Of a stretch of DNA of 64,000 nt, positions 8,932 to 17,336 are shown one piece after another. How positions within the stretch are numbered: the first letter of the stretch is position 1; each line of letters starts with the position of its first letter. The DNA lies in assembly GCF_011762125.1 (NCBI RefSeq), contig NZ_JAASQN010000001.1, positions 1,488,001 through 1,552,000 on the forward strand. The letters are read 5' to 3'. The notes beneath the pieces are model-generated. The model was not told the origin of the DNA. It searched no databases and saw nothing but the letters and a program-made list of their open reading frames with translations. Source of the stretch: Sphingopyxis panaciterrae. GTDB lineage: Bacteria > Pseudomonadota > Alphaproteobacteria > Sphingomonadales > Sphingomonadaceae. The position numbers were made by a program, and so were the translations under genes.

Positions 8932-9711
8932 TCAAACCACCAGCTTGTCGACCATTGCCTCGTGCATCTCGGGGGTCAGGTTCAGCACCGTCTCGGCATA
9001 GGTCGCCACATCGCCATGGTCACGGCGGATTGTTGCGAGTGCGGCGTCGAGGAAGGCGGGATTGACCGACATCAGGGTGCGGATCGCATCGTCGTGGATC
9101 TCGGCACCATAACGGGCGCGAATGTGCGCGGCGCCCTGTGCGATCCGTTCCTCGATCTTGCCGGCGCTGTTGGTCAGCAGATAATCGGCCATCAGATCAT
9201 CCTCGTTGACGCCGAGCAGGCGGTGAACGATCGCAACCGCGAGCCCGGTGCGGTCCTTGCCCGCGACGCAGTGGACAAGGCTCGGCGCATCATATTCAGC
9301 CAGCGCCGCGACATAGAGGCGCAGCGTTGCGACCAGCGCCGGGCGGTATGGCATGCCGGCATAGGTGTCGATCATCCGCGATCGTGCCGTCTCGTTGTCG
9401 ATCGTGCCGCCCGCCGCCTGCAGGTGCGGCGCCAGCCCCGCGGTCTGCCCGCCCGCGAACAGCACGCGCGCCGAGAAATTCTCGCTGCGGCGGCACACAT
9501 GATCGGCGCGCTCGTCGTCGCCGCGCAGGTCGACGACGGTCTCCAGCCCCAGCGCGTCGACCGCGGCCAGGTCCTCGGGGGTCGCATCGACATGGTGGGC
9601 CGACCGCCAGAGGACGCCGCTGCGCAGCCGCCCGCCGCCCTCGACCGCATAGCCGCCGTAATCGCGGAAATTATGGACACCCGAAAGCGGCAGGACCCGT
9701 TCGGCAAGCAT
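8932..9711 (-). CDS. Tyrosine-protein phosphatase (IphP/PtpB-like)
   Basis: A 259-residue phosphatase. The N terminus (GVHNFRDYGGY) and the P-loop HCVAGKDRTG (CX5R nucleophile signature) place it in the atypical bacterial tyrosine/lipid phosphatase family (Y_phosphatase3). The start at 9711 is chosen because an AGGAGA sequence lies six bases upstream; the ATG at 9717 would give a classic ATGA overlap with the crotonase gene before it. It is translationally coupled to that gene, so a role tied to acyl metabolism is possible but unproven. Confidence 0.82.
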   Translation of the reverse strand: MLAERVLPLSGVHNFRDYGGYAVEGGGRLRSGVLWRSAHHVDATPEDLAAVDALGLETVVDLRGDDERADHVCRRSENFSARVLFAGGQTAGLAPHLQAAGGTIDNETARSRMIDTYAGMPYRPALVATLRLYVAALAEYDAPSLVHCVAGKDRTGLAVAIVHRLLGVNEDDLMADYLLTNSAGKIEERIAQGAAHIRARYGAEIHDDAIRTLMSVNPAFLDAALATIRRDHGDVATYAETVLNLTPEMHEAMVDKLVV

Positions 9712-9713
9712 CG

Positions 9714-10517
9714 TCATTCTCCTGTAAAGACCGGTGGCCGCTTTTCGACGAAGGCGTTGATCGCCTCGCGATTGTCGGCGGTTTCGTGCACGATCGCCTG
9801 ATAGGCGGCGCTGATTTCGAGGATGTCGCTCATCCGGCTGTGCTGTGCCTCGCGCAGCAGCCGTTTGGTCAGGCGCAGCGCGCGCGGCGGATTGCACACG
9901 ATGCGTTCGGCGATGGCGATGGCGCGGTCCAGCAAATCCTCGTCGGGTACGACATCCGTCACCAGACCATATTCCTTTGCTTGGCGCGCGTCAAAACGGT
10001 CACCGGTCAGGAAAAGTTCGGCGGCACGCGGATAGCCGAGCACCTTCTGGAGCAGCCATGCACCGCCATCGCCGGGGACAATGCCGACCTTGATGAAGCT
10101 GCACGCGAATTTGGCGCTCTCCGCCGCGATACGGATATCGCAGGTGCAGGCTAGGTCGCAGCCGAGGCCTATGGCGTGGCCATTGACCGCCGCGATCATC
10201 GGGATTTCGCAGTCCATCAGCGCGCGGATCACTGCCTGCACGCCCTTGCGATAGTTGCTGCGCGTCGAATCGGGCTGGTCGAGCACGCCGATGCCGGTGC
10301 GGTCCTGCATGCCTTTCAGGTTGCCGCCGGCGCTGAACGCCTTGCCGCTGCCGGTCAGGATGATCGCGCTGACGCCGCGGTCGTCGCCGAGGTCCCGCAG
10401 CGTCTCGATGATATCCTGGCAATCCTCGTGGGTGCCGATCGCATTCATGCTTTCGGGCTTGATCATCGTCAGGATCGCGATCTTGCCCCGCCGCTCGACA
10501 CTCAGAAATTCACCCAT
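9714..10517 (-). CDS. Enoyl-CoA hydratase/isomerase family protein (crotonase)
   Basis: A 267-residue crotonase-fold protein. The first oxyanion-hole segment is KAFSAGGNLKGM and the second is VNGHAIGLGCDLACTCDIRIA, followed by KVGIVPGDGGAWLL. In hydratases a Glu usually stands in the VPG...GG region, where Asp is seen here. The reaction (hydratase, isomerase or thioesterase) is therefore unsettled. The gene is divergent, across about 50 bases, from a paired acyl-CoA dehydrogenase operon whose enoyl product it could take. The downstream phosphatase gene overlaps its stop. Confidence 0.82.
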   Translation of the reverse strand: MGEFLSVERRGKIAILTMIKPESMNAIGTHEDCQDIIETLRDLGDDRGVSAIILTGSGKAFSAGGNLKGMQDRTGIGVLDQPDSTRSNYRKGVQAVIRALMDCEIPMIAAVNGHAIGLGCDLACTCDIRIAAESAKFACSFIKVGIVPGDGGAWLLQKVLGYPRAAELFLTGDRFDARQAKEYGLVTDVVPDEDLLDRAIAIAERIVCNPPRALRLTKRLLREAQHSRMSDILEISAAYQAIVHETADNREAINAFVEKRPPVFTGE

Positions 10518-10568
10518 GGTCCAAAATCCCTTTTCAGTTCGGGAAAGCTATTGCATGGCTGCCGCGAC

Positions 10569-11708
10569 ATGCAAGGCTTTGCGCTCTATCCTTTCGATCC
10601 GCCCGGCGACATATCGGCACTGCGTGCCGATTTGCGGGGGTGGCTGGCGCAGCATCAGCCGCAGGGCGATGTTGTCGAGCGGGCCAATTGCTGGGCCAGC
10701 TTCGACGCCGGTTTCAGCCGTGCGCTGGGCGCCGCTGGTTACATCGGCATGACATTGCCCGCCCGCTACGGCGGCGGCGAGCGCCACCCGCTCGAACGTT
10801 ATGTGGTAATCGAGGAATTGCTCGCCGCGGGCGCCCCTGTCGGCGCGCACTGGATTGCCGATCGCCAGACCGGGCCGTTGATCCTGCGCTACGGCAGCGA
10901 GGAGCAGCGTCAGCGCTATTTGCCCGGCATTGCGAAGGGGAAGCTTTACGCGTGCATAGGCCTGTCCGAACCGGGCGCGGGATCCGACCTCGCCGCGGTC
11001 CGCACCAGCGCGCGCGAGACCGCCGAGGGCTGGCGGATCAACGGGCAGAAGATCTGGACCACCGGCGCGCACCTGTCGCACGTCATTCTCGCTCTCGTCC
11101 GCACCGAAGAGGGCAGCGAGCGCAATGCCGGGTTGAGCCAGTTGCTGGTCGACCTCGACACGCCGGGTATCACCATCCGCCCGATCATCGATATGGCCGG
11201 CAATCACGACTTCAACGAGGTTTTCTTCGACGATGTCCTCGTCCCGCATGGCGCGCTGATCGGGACGCGCGGCGAGGGGTGGAAACAGGTTACTGCCGAA
11301 CTCGGCCTCGAACGCTCGGGCCCCGAACGTTATCTCTCGAGCCACGCGCTGTTCGCGGCGCTGATCGACGCGGCGGGTAGCGATCCCGAACCGGCGCTGG
11401 CGGTGCTGATCGGCGAACTGGCGGCCGAGATGTGGACGCTGCGCCAGCTGTCGATGTCGACCGCGGCCAAGCTCGCGGCGGGAGAGGATCCGATGGTCGA
11501 GGCCTCGGTGGTCAAGGAACTGGGAAATGCGTTCGAACAGGATATGCCGCGCCGCGTGCAGGCGGTGATCGACTGCGGCTGGGACGATGAAAATGACCTG
11601 GCAAGGCTGCTGCGCGCGCTGCTCATCGCGTCGCCGAGTTTTTCGCTGCGCGGCGGGACGCGCGAGGTGATCCGCGGGATCATCGCACGCGGGCTGGGGT
11701 TGCGATGA
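10569..11708 (+). CDS. Acyl-CoA dehydrogenase, large partner of pair 1
   Basis: A 379-residue FAD-dependent acyl-CoA dehydrogenase. The FAD-contact motif is LSEPGAGSDLAAVRT, followed by the GWRINGQKIWTT strand. The C terminus is GGTREVIRGIIARGLGL, the usual GGxxEVxRxxIAxxxLG end. It is followed with an ATGA overlap by a second, short dehydrogenase gene. This adjacent large/small layout is typical of alpha2beta2 acyl-CoA dehydrogenases described in steroid degradation (FadE/ChsE type). The start ATG at 10569 fits the domain start. The substrate is unknown. Confidence 0.88.
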   Translation: MQGFALYPFDPPGDISALRADLRGWLAQHQPQGDVVERANCWASFDAGFSRALGAAGYIGMTLPARYGGGERHPLERYVVIEELLAAGAPVGAHWIADRQTGPLILRYGSEEQRQRYLPGIAKGKLYACIGLSEPGAGSDLAAVRTSARETAEGWRINGQKIWTTGAHLSHVILALVRTEEGSERNAGLSQLLVDLDTPGITIRPIIDMAGNHDFNEVFFDDVLVPHGALIGTRGEGWKQVTAELGLERSGPERYLSSHALFAALIDAAGSDPEPALAVLIGELAAEMWTLRQLSMSTAAKLAAGEDPMVEASVVKELGNAFEQDMPRRVQAVIDCGWDDENDLARLLRALLIASPSFSLRGGTREVIRGIIARGLGLR

Positions 11709-12424
11709 GCGCGGCGCGCGAGATGCTGTGCGACACCGCGCGCGCGGTGTTCGTCGAAGCCGCCGCTGAGGGCATCGCTCCGGTCGAGGCCGCAGGCTTT
11801 TCGCTGTTGCTGGTCGCCGAAGCCGATGGAGGATTCGGCGGCGATTGGGGCGATGTCAACGCGGTGCTGGCGATCGCGGGGGTCGCGGTGCCCGATCTTC
11901 CCGTCGCCGGGCTGATCCTGTCGGGGTTGGGCGAGGCCGATGATGCGCTTCACGCCGCAGCGGCCGTCAGCCTGATGGCGGGTGCGATGGGAGAGGCGCT
12001 GGGCCTTTCGATCGAGCATGTAAACACGCGCCAGCAATTCGGCCGCCCGCTCGGCAAGTTCCAGGCGGTGCAACAATCGCTCGCGGTCATGGCGTGCGAA
12101 GTGCGCGCGGTGGAAGCCGCGGTGGCGGCCATGGCAAAGCGGCTCGACACCGTCGGCCTCGACGCCGGGGCTGCAAACTTCGAAATTGCCGCTGCGAAGC
12201 TGCGCGCGAATCGCGCGGTGGGTGTCGTCACCGCGATCGCGCACCAGGTGCATGGCGCGATCGGTTTTACCCGCGAATATGATCTTCACCGCGTGACCAT
12301 CCCGCTGATGCGCTGGCGTGGTGCACATGGCAACGATGCCCATTGGGCCCAGCGGCTGGGGCGTCAGGTTACCGGATTCGGCGGGCGCGGCCTCTGGGAA
12401 GCGATGACCGCGCGCGCCGACTGA
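11705..12424 (+). CDS. Short acyl-CoA dehydrogenase, small partner of pair 1
   Basis: A 239-residue protein, far shorter than the usual 360-400. It keeps the C-terminal dehydrogenase domain (QQFGRPLGKFQAVQQSLAVMACEVRAVEAAV, then VHGAIGFTREYDLHR) but lacks most of the middle beta domain. It overlaps the preceding gene by ATGA, indicating translational coupling. It is probably the non-catalytic or FAD-lending subunit of a heterotetramer with the preceding gene. The shortening looks genuine, since the frame is intact from start to stop. Confidence 0.82.
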   Translation: MSAAREMLCDTARAVFVEAAAEGIAPVEAAGFSLLLVAEADGGFGGDWGDVNAVLAIAGVAVPDLPVAGLILSGLGEADDALHAAAAVSLMAGAMGEALGLSIEHVNTRQQFGRPLGKFQAVQQSLAVMACEVRAVEAAVAAMAKRLDTVGLDAGAANFEIAAAKLRANRAVGVVTAIAHQVHGAIGFTREYDLHRVTIPLMRWRGAHGNDAHWAQRLGRQVTGFGGRGLWEAMTARAD

Positions 12425-12442
12425 CTTTCTGGCGCATTCATT

Positions 12443-12548
12443 GTGCCCCTGCGAAGGCAGGGGCCCATCACCTATGCTCCCGTCCCGGCAAAGCCCGCTG
12501 CTGCAGTTGGTGACGGCCGGAGATGGGCCCCTGCCTTCGCAGGGGCAC
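12443..12548. terminator. 27-bp perfect inverted repeat between convergent genes
   Basis: The arm at 12443-12469 (starting GTGCCCCTGCGAAGGC) is repeated perfectly in inverted orientation at 12522-12548, with 52 bases between. Each arm also holds internal dyad symmetry (CCCCTGCGAAGGCAGGGG). It lies between the ends of the acyl-CoA dehydrogenase pair and the AMACR gene. It resembles REP-like repeats of sphingomonads and may terminate both transcripts. Confidence 0.65.
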
Positions 12549-12577
12549 AGGACTCCGAAATCCGCGCCGATCGACAG

Positions 12578-13708
12578 TCAGCGCACTGCGCCGCCGTCGC
12601 GGAGCGCCGCGATCTTCTCCGTATCATAGCCGAGTCCCGCCAACACGGTATCGCCGTCGCCGCCGACCGTGGGTGCTTGCCGCGGCGTGTCGTTCACCGT
12701 CGCCGAATAGCGCGGCGCCGGAGCAGGATGCGGAACGCCCGCCACTTCGATGAAGGTCTTGCGCTCGACATTGTGCGGATGGGCGGGGGCCTCGCTCAGC
12801 GACAGCACGGGAGCGAAACAGACGTCGGTCATTTCCATCAGCTCGCACCATTCATCGCGCGTCTTGGTCGCAAACAATGCCGCGACCCTGGCCTTCTTCG
12901 CAGGCCAGTTTTCCTGGTCGTCCTGCACGTCGAATTCCGGATCGGCGTCGAGCCCGGTCTTGGCGCGCAGCAGCGCATAGAATTGCGGTTCGATCGAACC
13001 GATCGAGATGAACTTGCCGTCGCTGCAGGTGTATGTGTCGTAATAGGGGGCGCCACCGTCGAGGCGGTTCACGCCGGCCTCATCCTTCAGCATTCCGGCT
13101 CCATGGAACCACCAGCTCATGCCCGCGAGCAAAGCCGAACCGTCGGTCATCGCGCAATCGATGACCTGGCCTTCACCGGTCTTGCTTGCATGAAGCAGCG
13201 CGCTCGACATGCCGAACGCCAGCATCATGCCGCCGCCGCCGAAATCGCCGACATAATTGACCGGCGGCACCGGCTTGCCGCCGCGCACCCCGATGCCGTG
13301 CAGCACGCCTGACAGCGAGATATAGTTGATGTCGTGGCCCGCGGCCTGCGCATAGGGGCCGAACTGCCCCCAGCCGGTCATGCGGCCGTAAACGAGTTTC
13401 GGATTGTCGCCGATCAGCACGTCGGGGCCGAGCCCGAGCCGCTCCATCACCCCGGGGCGATAGCCCTCGATGATCCCGTCGGCGGTTTTGCAGAGATCGC
13501 GGGCGATCTGCACCGCGTCGGCGTTCTTCATATCGAGCGCGATCGACGTGCGGTTCCTCGAGAGGGGGTCGCGCGGGTCCATGAAACCGCCCGGACGATC
13601 GATGCGGATCACCTCGGCGCCATGGTCGGCGAGCATCATGCCGCAGAAGGGACCGGGACCGATCCCGGCGAATTCGATGATCCTGATGCCTTGCAGCGGT
13701 CCTGCCAT
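12578..13708 (-). CDS. Alpha-methylacyl-CoA racemase (CaiB/BaiF superfamily)
   Basis: A 376-residue member of the family III CoA-transferase superfamily that fits alpha-methylacyl-CoA racemase. It would interconvert (2R)- and (2S)-methylacyl-CoA so that S-specific acyl-CoA dehydrogenases can act. The active-site pattern of Mycobacterium MCR is present: AGHDINY with His about 125 and Asp about 126, and the DFGGGGM Asp about 155. The N terminus has GPGPFCGMMLADHGAEVIRI, and the start is preceded by AGGAGA. In this cluster it points to methyl-branched substrates such as isoprenoid or sterol side chains. A CoA-transferase role is less likely given the residues. Confidence 0.87.
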   Translation of the reverse strand: MAGPLQGIRIIEFAGIGPGPFCGMMLADHGAEVIRIDRPGGFMDPRDPLSRNRTSIALDMKNADAVQIARDLCKTADGIIEGYRPGVMERLGLGPDVLIGDNPKLVYGRMTGWGQFGPYAQAAGHDINYISLSGVLHGIGVRGGKPVPPVNYVGDFGGGGMMLAFGMSSALLHASKTGEGQVIDCAMTDGSALLAGMSWWFHGAGMLKDEAGVNRLDGGAPYYDTYTCSDGKFISIGSIEPQFYALLRAKTGLDADPEFDVQDDQENWPAKKARVAALFATKTRDEWCELMEMTDVCFAPVLSLSEAPAHPHNVERKTFIEVAGVPHPAPAPRYSATVNDTPRQAPTVGGDGDTVLAGLGYDTEKIAALRDGGAVR

Positions 13709-13747
13709 GTCTCTCGTCTCCTTTGCGGCCCTTCGGCCATGCCAATG

Positions 13748-13763
13748 TTGCACTTATGTGCAA
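13748..13763. promoter_or_regulatory. Possible operator TTGCAC-N4-GTGCAA
   Basis: A 16-bp sequence with perfect 6-bp inverted arms and a TTAT spacer. It lies in the divergent gap between the racemase gene (start 13708) and the phosphatase-like gene (start 13868), 40 bases before the racemase. The size and symmetry fit a dimeric repressor site. No regulator is assigned. Confidence 0.4.
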
Positions 13764-13867
13764 GCCAACTTCATTTTGTCGTCAAACTGTCAGACTATTG
13801 CAGTCCGTCCGTCATCGCCCGCGTCTATCCGCCCGGCATGGAATCGCCATCCGGAGCTCCTCGCCCG

Positions 13868-15223
13868 ATGACCATCGCACCCGATCGCCGCGGCTTTGCC
13901 AAGGGACTTGTCGCGAGTGCCTTTGCCGGCCTTGCGCTTCACAGCCGCCATGTCTCCGCTGCGATGCTTGCCGAAGGGCGTGGGTTTGGTGCGACCATAG
14001 CCGACCCCGCGGGCCTGCTCGATCTGCCGCCGGGCTTTTCCTATAAAATTCTCTCGCAATACGGGCAGTCGATGAGCGACGGGTACCGCGTCCCGAACAG
14101 TGCTGACGGCATGGGCTGTGCGGTCCTGCCCGACGGGCGGCTTTGCCTGATGCGCAACCATGAGCTTGGCCCGGAAGAGCTTGAGCATGGCGCCTGCGCG
14201 CGCGGTGACGGGGCGCTTCCGGCGGCGTTCGATTGCATCGGCGGCGGCGACGCGCTGCCGGGCGGGGCGTCGACGCTGCTCCTCAACCCCGACACGCTGG
14301 CGGTCGAGGAACAATATCTCGCGCTCGCGGGAACGATCCGCAATTGCTCGGGCGGCCTGACGCCATGGGGAAGCTGGCTGAGCTGCGAGGAAGATGTCTC
14401 GCGCGCCGGCGGCAAGCTGGGGCAGGACCATGGCTGGGTGTTCGAGATTCCCGTCGCGCCGGGCCGTATCGTCAAGGCCGAGCCGATCCGGGCGATGGGG
14501 CGCTTCAATCACGAAGCCGCCGTCTGCGATCCGCGCAGCGGCGCCATCTATATGACCGAGGATCGCGGCGACAGCCTCTTCTACCGCTTCCTGCCGTCCG
14601 AACCGGGCGCGCTGCACCGGGGCGGGCGGTTGCAGGCGCTCGCCTTCGCCGATGCCTCGCTGACCGACACGCGCAACTGGGCGCGGCCGACGCTGCCGAC
14701 CGCCGGCTGGCACGCGGTGCGCTGGATCGATCTGGACGAGGTCGAAAGTCCGCGCGACGACCTGCGCAAGCGGGGTGCACGCGCCGGCGGCGCGATCTTC
14801 GCGCGCGGCGAGGGCATTCACGGCGGCGACGGCGAAATCTATTTCACCTGCACCTCGGGCGGGCCTGCGCGGCGTGGACAGATCATGCGCTATCGCCCGT
14901 CGCCCGCCGAGGGGACGGAAGGCGAGACGGCGGCACCGGGACGGCTGCAGCTCTTCCTCGAGTCGACCGATCCCGAACATTTCAGCTTCGGCGACAATCT
15001 GACCGTCGCGCCGAACGGCGACCTTATCGTGTGCGAGGATCGTCGCGGGGCAAAGCCCGACAACTGGCTGCGCGGGGTCACCGCTGACGGAAAGGTTTAT
15101 CCCTTCGCCCGCGTGACCGCCGCGACCAAATGCGCGGGGGTCTGCTTCGCCCCCGACGGCAGGACGATGTTCCTCAACCTTTATAATCCGGCAAGGACCA
15201 TCGCGGTCCGCGGACCGTTCTAG
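13868..15223 (+). CDS. Tat-exported PhoX/DUF839-family protein
   Basis: A 451-residue exported protein. The N terminus DRRGFAKGLVASAFAGLALHS has the RRxF twin-arginine motif and a hydrophobic stretch, so Tat export to the periplasm is expected. The body contains PhoX/DUF839 beta-propeller hallmarks: LMRNHE, GGLTPWGSWLSCEE, GRFNHEAAVCDP, YMTEDRGDSLFYRFLP and the final CEDRRG...NLYNP. PhoX enzymes are Ca/Fe phosphatases. Activity here is not proven, since many DUF839 paralogs are uncharacterised. ATG 13868 is chosen; 13838 is also in frame. Confidence 0.82.
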   Translation: MTIAPDRRGFAKGLVASAFAGLALHSRHVSAAMLAEGRGFGATIADPAGLLDLPPGFSYKILSQYGQSMSDGYRVPNSADGMGCAVLPDGRLCLMRNHELGPEELEHGACARGDGALPAAFDCIGGGDALPGGASTLLLNPDTLAVEEQYLALAGTIRNCSGGLTPWGSWLSCEEDVSRAGGKLGQDHGWVFEIPVAPGRIVKAEPIRAMGRFNHEAAVCDPRSGAIYMTEDRGDSLFYRFLPSEPGALHRGGRLQALAFADASLTDTRNWARPTLPTAGWHAVRWIDLDEVESPRDDLRKRGARAGGAIFARGEGIHGGDGEIYFTCTSGGPARRGQIMRYRPSPAEGTEGETAAPGRLQLFLESTDPEHFSFGDNLTVAPNGDLIVCEDRRGAKPDNWLRGVTADGKVYPFARVTAATKCAGVCFAPDGRTMFLNLYNPARTIAVRGPF

Positions 15224-15228
15224 ACTGT

Positions 15229-15252
15229 TCCCCTCCCGCAAGCGGGAGGGGA
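15229..15252. terminator. Strong GC hairpin between convergent genes
   Basis: An 11-bp perfect GC-rich stem (15229-15239 with 15242-15252) around a very short loop, between the ends of the PhoX-like and thiolase genes. It has no U-run on either side. It is probably a bidirectional transcription barrier. Confidence 0.55.
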
Positions 15253-15261
15253 GGCCGTGTT

Positions 15262-16512
15262 TCATATCCGCTCGATGATGATTGCCGGCGCCATGCCGCC
15301 GGCGGCGCACATGGTGACGAGGCCGTAGCGGCCGCCCGAGCGTTCGAGTTCGTCGAGCGCGGTGCCGATCAGGATCGAGCCGGTTGCACCGATCGGGTGG
15401 CCGAGCGCCATCGCGCCGCCGTTGATGTTCACCTTGTCGCGGTCGAGGTCGAGGTCGCGGATGAACTTTTCGGCGACCACGGCGAAGGCTTCATTGATTT
15501 CCCAGACGTCGATGTCGTTCTTCGTCAACCCGGCCTTTTCGAGCACCTTCTTCGCCGCCGGCACGGGGGCATTGAGCATCAGCGTCGGATCGTCGCCCTG
15601 ATTGGCGTAGGCGACGATGCGCGCGCGCGGCTTCAGGCCGTGCTTGTCGGCATAGTTCTTCGAGGTCAGGAGCAGCGCCGCAGCGCCATCGACGACGCCC
15701 GACGAGTTGCCGGCGTGATGCACGCCCTTGAATTCGAGGTCGGGATAGCGGCGCGTGATCTGCTTGCGGAAGGTCGTCCCGCCGCCCAGATCGAAGTCGG
15801 CGAGTGCGTCGAAGCTGGCCTTCAGCGAGGCGAGGCCTTCGGCGGTCGTTTCAGGACGCGGAAATTCCTCGCGGTCGAGTGCGACCGAGCCGTCCTCATT
15901 GAGGACGGGAATGACGCTCTTCGCGAAACGATTTTCGTCGATGGCGCGCTTCGCCTTGCGCTGGCTTTCGAGCGCGAGGGCATCGACGGCTTCGCGGTCG
16001 ATGCCTTCCAATGCGGCGATCGCGTCGCCGCAGACACCCTGGTGCGATTGCGGGTGGATGTCGTCGAGCGCGGCGTTGCCCGACCCCATGCCGAGCGGCT
16101 TCAGTCCGGCATTGGCTTCCTCGGCGCCGATCTGTGCCGTGTAGCTCATCATTTCGGTGCCGCCCGCGATGACGCAATCTTCCATGCCCGACATGACGGT
16201 CGCGGCGGCGAAGTTCACCGAGCTGATGCCGCCGCCGCAGAAACGGTCGAGCGTCGTGCCCGATGCCTTGACGTCATAACCCGCGGCCAGCGCGGCCATG
16301 CGGCCAAGGTCGCCGCCCTGCTTGCCCTTTTGCGTCGAGGTCGACCAGATGATGTCGTCGACCGTCGCGGTGTCGAGATTGTTGCGTTCCTTGATCGCTT
16401 TCAGCACCGTCGCGGCAAGATGCTGCGGATGGAGGTGCGACAGCGCGCCCTTGCCGGGCTTGCCGATCCCGCGCGGGGTGCGGACGGCGTCGATGATATA
16501 GGCTTCGGACAT
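15262..16512 (-). CDS. Acetyl-CoA C-acyltransferase (thiolase)
   Basis: A 416-residue thiolase that would cleave 3-oxoacyl-CoA to acetyl- or propionyl-CoA in the last step of beta-oxidation. The nucleophilic Cys is about residue 92 in LDRFCGGGISS. The NGGAMALGHPIGATGS box carries the catalytic His, and the C-terminal MCAAGGMAPA box the second Cys. The start MSEAYIIDAVRTPRG is the canonical thiolase N terminus. It is the only thiolase in the window, last in a minus-strand operon behind two acyl-CoA dehydrogenases and an SDR. It may serve the whole cluster. Confidence 0.92.
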   Translation of the reverse strand: MSEAYIIDAVRTPRGIGKPGKGALSHLHPQHLAATVLKAIKERNNLDTATVDDIIWSTSTQKGKQGGDLGRMAALAAGYDVKASGTTLDRFCGGGISSVNFAAATVMSGMEDCVIAGGTEMMSYTAQIGAEEANAGLKPLGMGSGNAALDDIHPQSHQGVCGDAIAALEGIDREAVDALALESQRKAKRAIDENRFAKSVIPVLNEDGSVALDREEFPRPETTAEGLASLKASFDALADFDLGGGTTFRKQITRRYPDLEFKGVHHAGNSSGVVDGAAALLLTSKNYADKHGLKPRARIVAYANQGDDPTLMLNAPVPAAKKVLEKAGLTKNDIDVWEINEAFAVVAEKFIRDLDLDRDKVNINGGAMALGHPIGATGSILIGTALDELERSGGRYGLVTMCAAGGMAPAIIIERI

Positions 16513-16543
16513 CACAGATTTCCTTCTTCGAGGGGAGTTCGGA

Positions 16544-17326
16544 TTAACGCGGGGCCATTCTGATCGCGCCGTCCAACCGGACGGCCTGGCCGTTGAAATA
16601 GCTGTTGCGGACCATCTCCATCGCAAGGCTGGCATATTCCTCGGCCTTGCCGAGCCGCTTGGGGAAGGGGACCGACGCGCCGAGGCTGGCGAGCACCGGT
16701 TCGGGAAGGCCTGCGACGAGCGGCGTGCTGAACACGCCGGGCATGATCGAATTCACGCGGATGCCAAGGTCCATCAGGTCGCGCGCCATCGGCAGGACGA
16801 GGCCGTTCACGCCCGCTTTGGCCGAGCCATAGATCACCTGGCCGATCTGCGCATCCTGCGCCGCGACCGATGCGGTGAGGATGATCGCACCGCGCTCGCC
16901 GTCATCGAGTTCGGGCAGCGTCGCCATCCCTTCGGCCGCGATCGATGCGATGCGATAGCTTGCGGTCAGGATGCCGGCGACACCATAGGCATAATCCTCG
17001 GTCGGCGTGCGACGGAACGAACCCGTCGCCTTGTCGAAGGCCAGCGTCTTGCCGCGGCGCGAGGTCATCGCGCAATGGACGCAGACGCGTTCCTGGCCAT
17101 GGGCGGCACGCGCTTTGCCATAACCGTCGATGACCGATTGCTCGTCGGTGATGTCGACGCGGCAAAAGATGCCTCCGATCGACGCCGCGACCTCTTCTCC
17201 CAGCGCTTCGTTGATGTCGAAAATCGCGACCTTGACCCCCGCGGCGGCAAGCGCCTCGGCGGTCGCGCGGCCGAGGCCTGAAGCACCGCCGGTGACGACG
17301 GCCGCGGTGGTGGAATCGATCTTCAT
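16544..17326 (-). CDS. SDR, 3-hydroxyacyl-CoA dehydrogenase-like (variant lacking NNAG)
   Basis: A 260-residue classical-size SDR. The nucleotide-binding motif TGGASGLG and an acidic FDIN at the end of strand 2 favour NAD(H). The catalytic pair is YGSAK. The usual NNAG segment reads VHCAM, so the structural Asn is missing. A very similar copy lies at 61612-62406 with the same change. Layout and length resemble 17beta-HSD10-type 3-hydroxyacyl-CoA dehydrogenases. It is preceded by a strong GAGGAG site, and the upstream acyl-CoA dehydrogenase gene ends 11 bases before it, so the two are co-transcribed. Confidence 0.85.
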   Translation of the reverse strand: MKIDSTTAAVVTGGASGLGRATAEALAAAGVKVAIFDINEALGEEVAASIGGIFCRVDITDEQSVIDGYGKARAAHGQERVCVHCAMTSRRGKTLAFDKATGSFRRTPTEDYAYGVAGILTASYRIASIAAEGMATLPELDDGERGAIILTASVAAQDAQIGQVIYGSAKAGVNGLVLPMARDLMDLGIRVNSIMPGVFSTPLVAGLPEPVLASLGASVPFPKRLGKAEEYASLAMEMVRNSYFNGQAVRLDGAIRMAPR

Positions 17327-17336
17327 GCGTGGCTCC

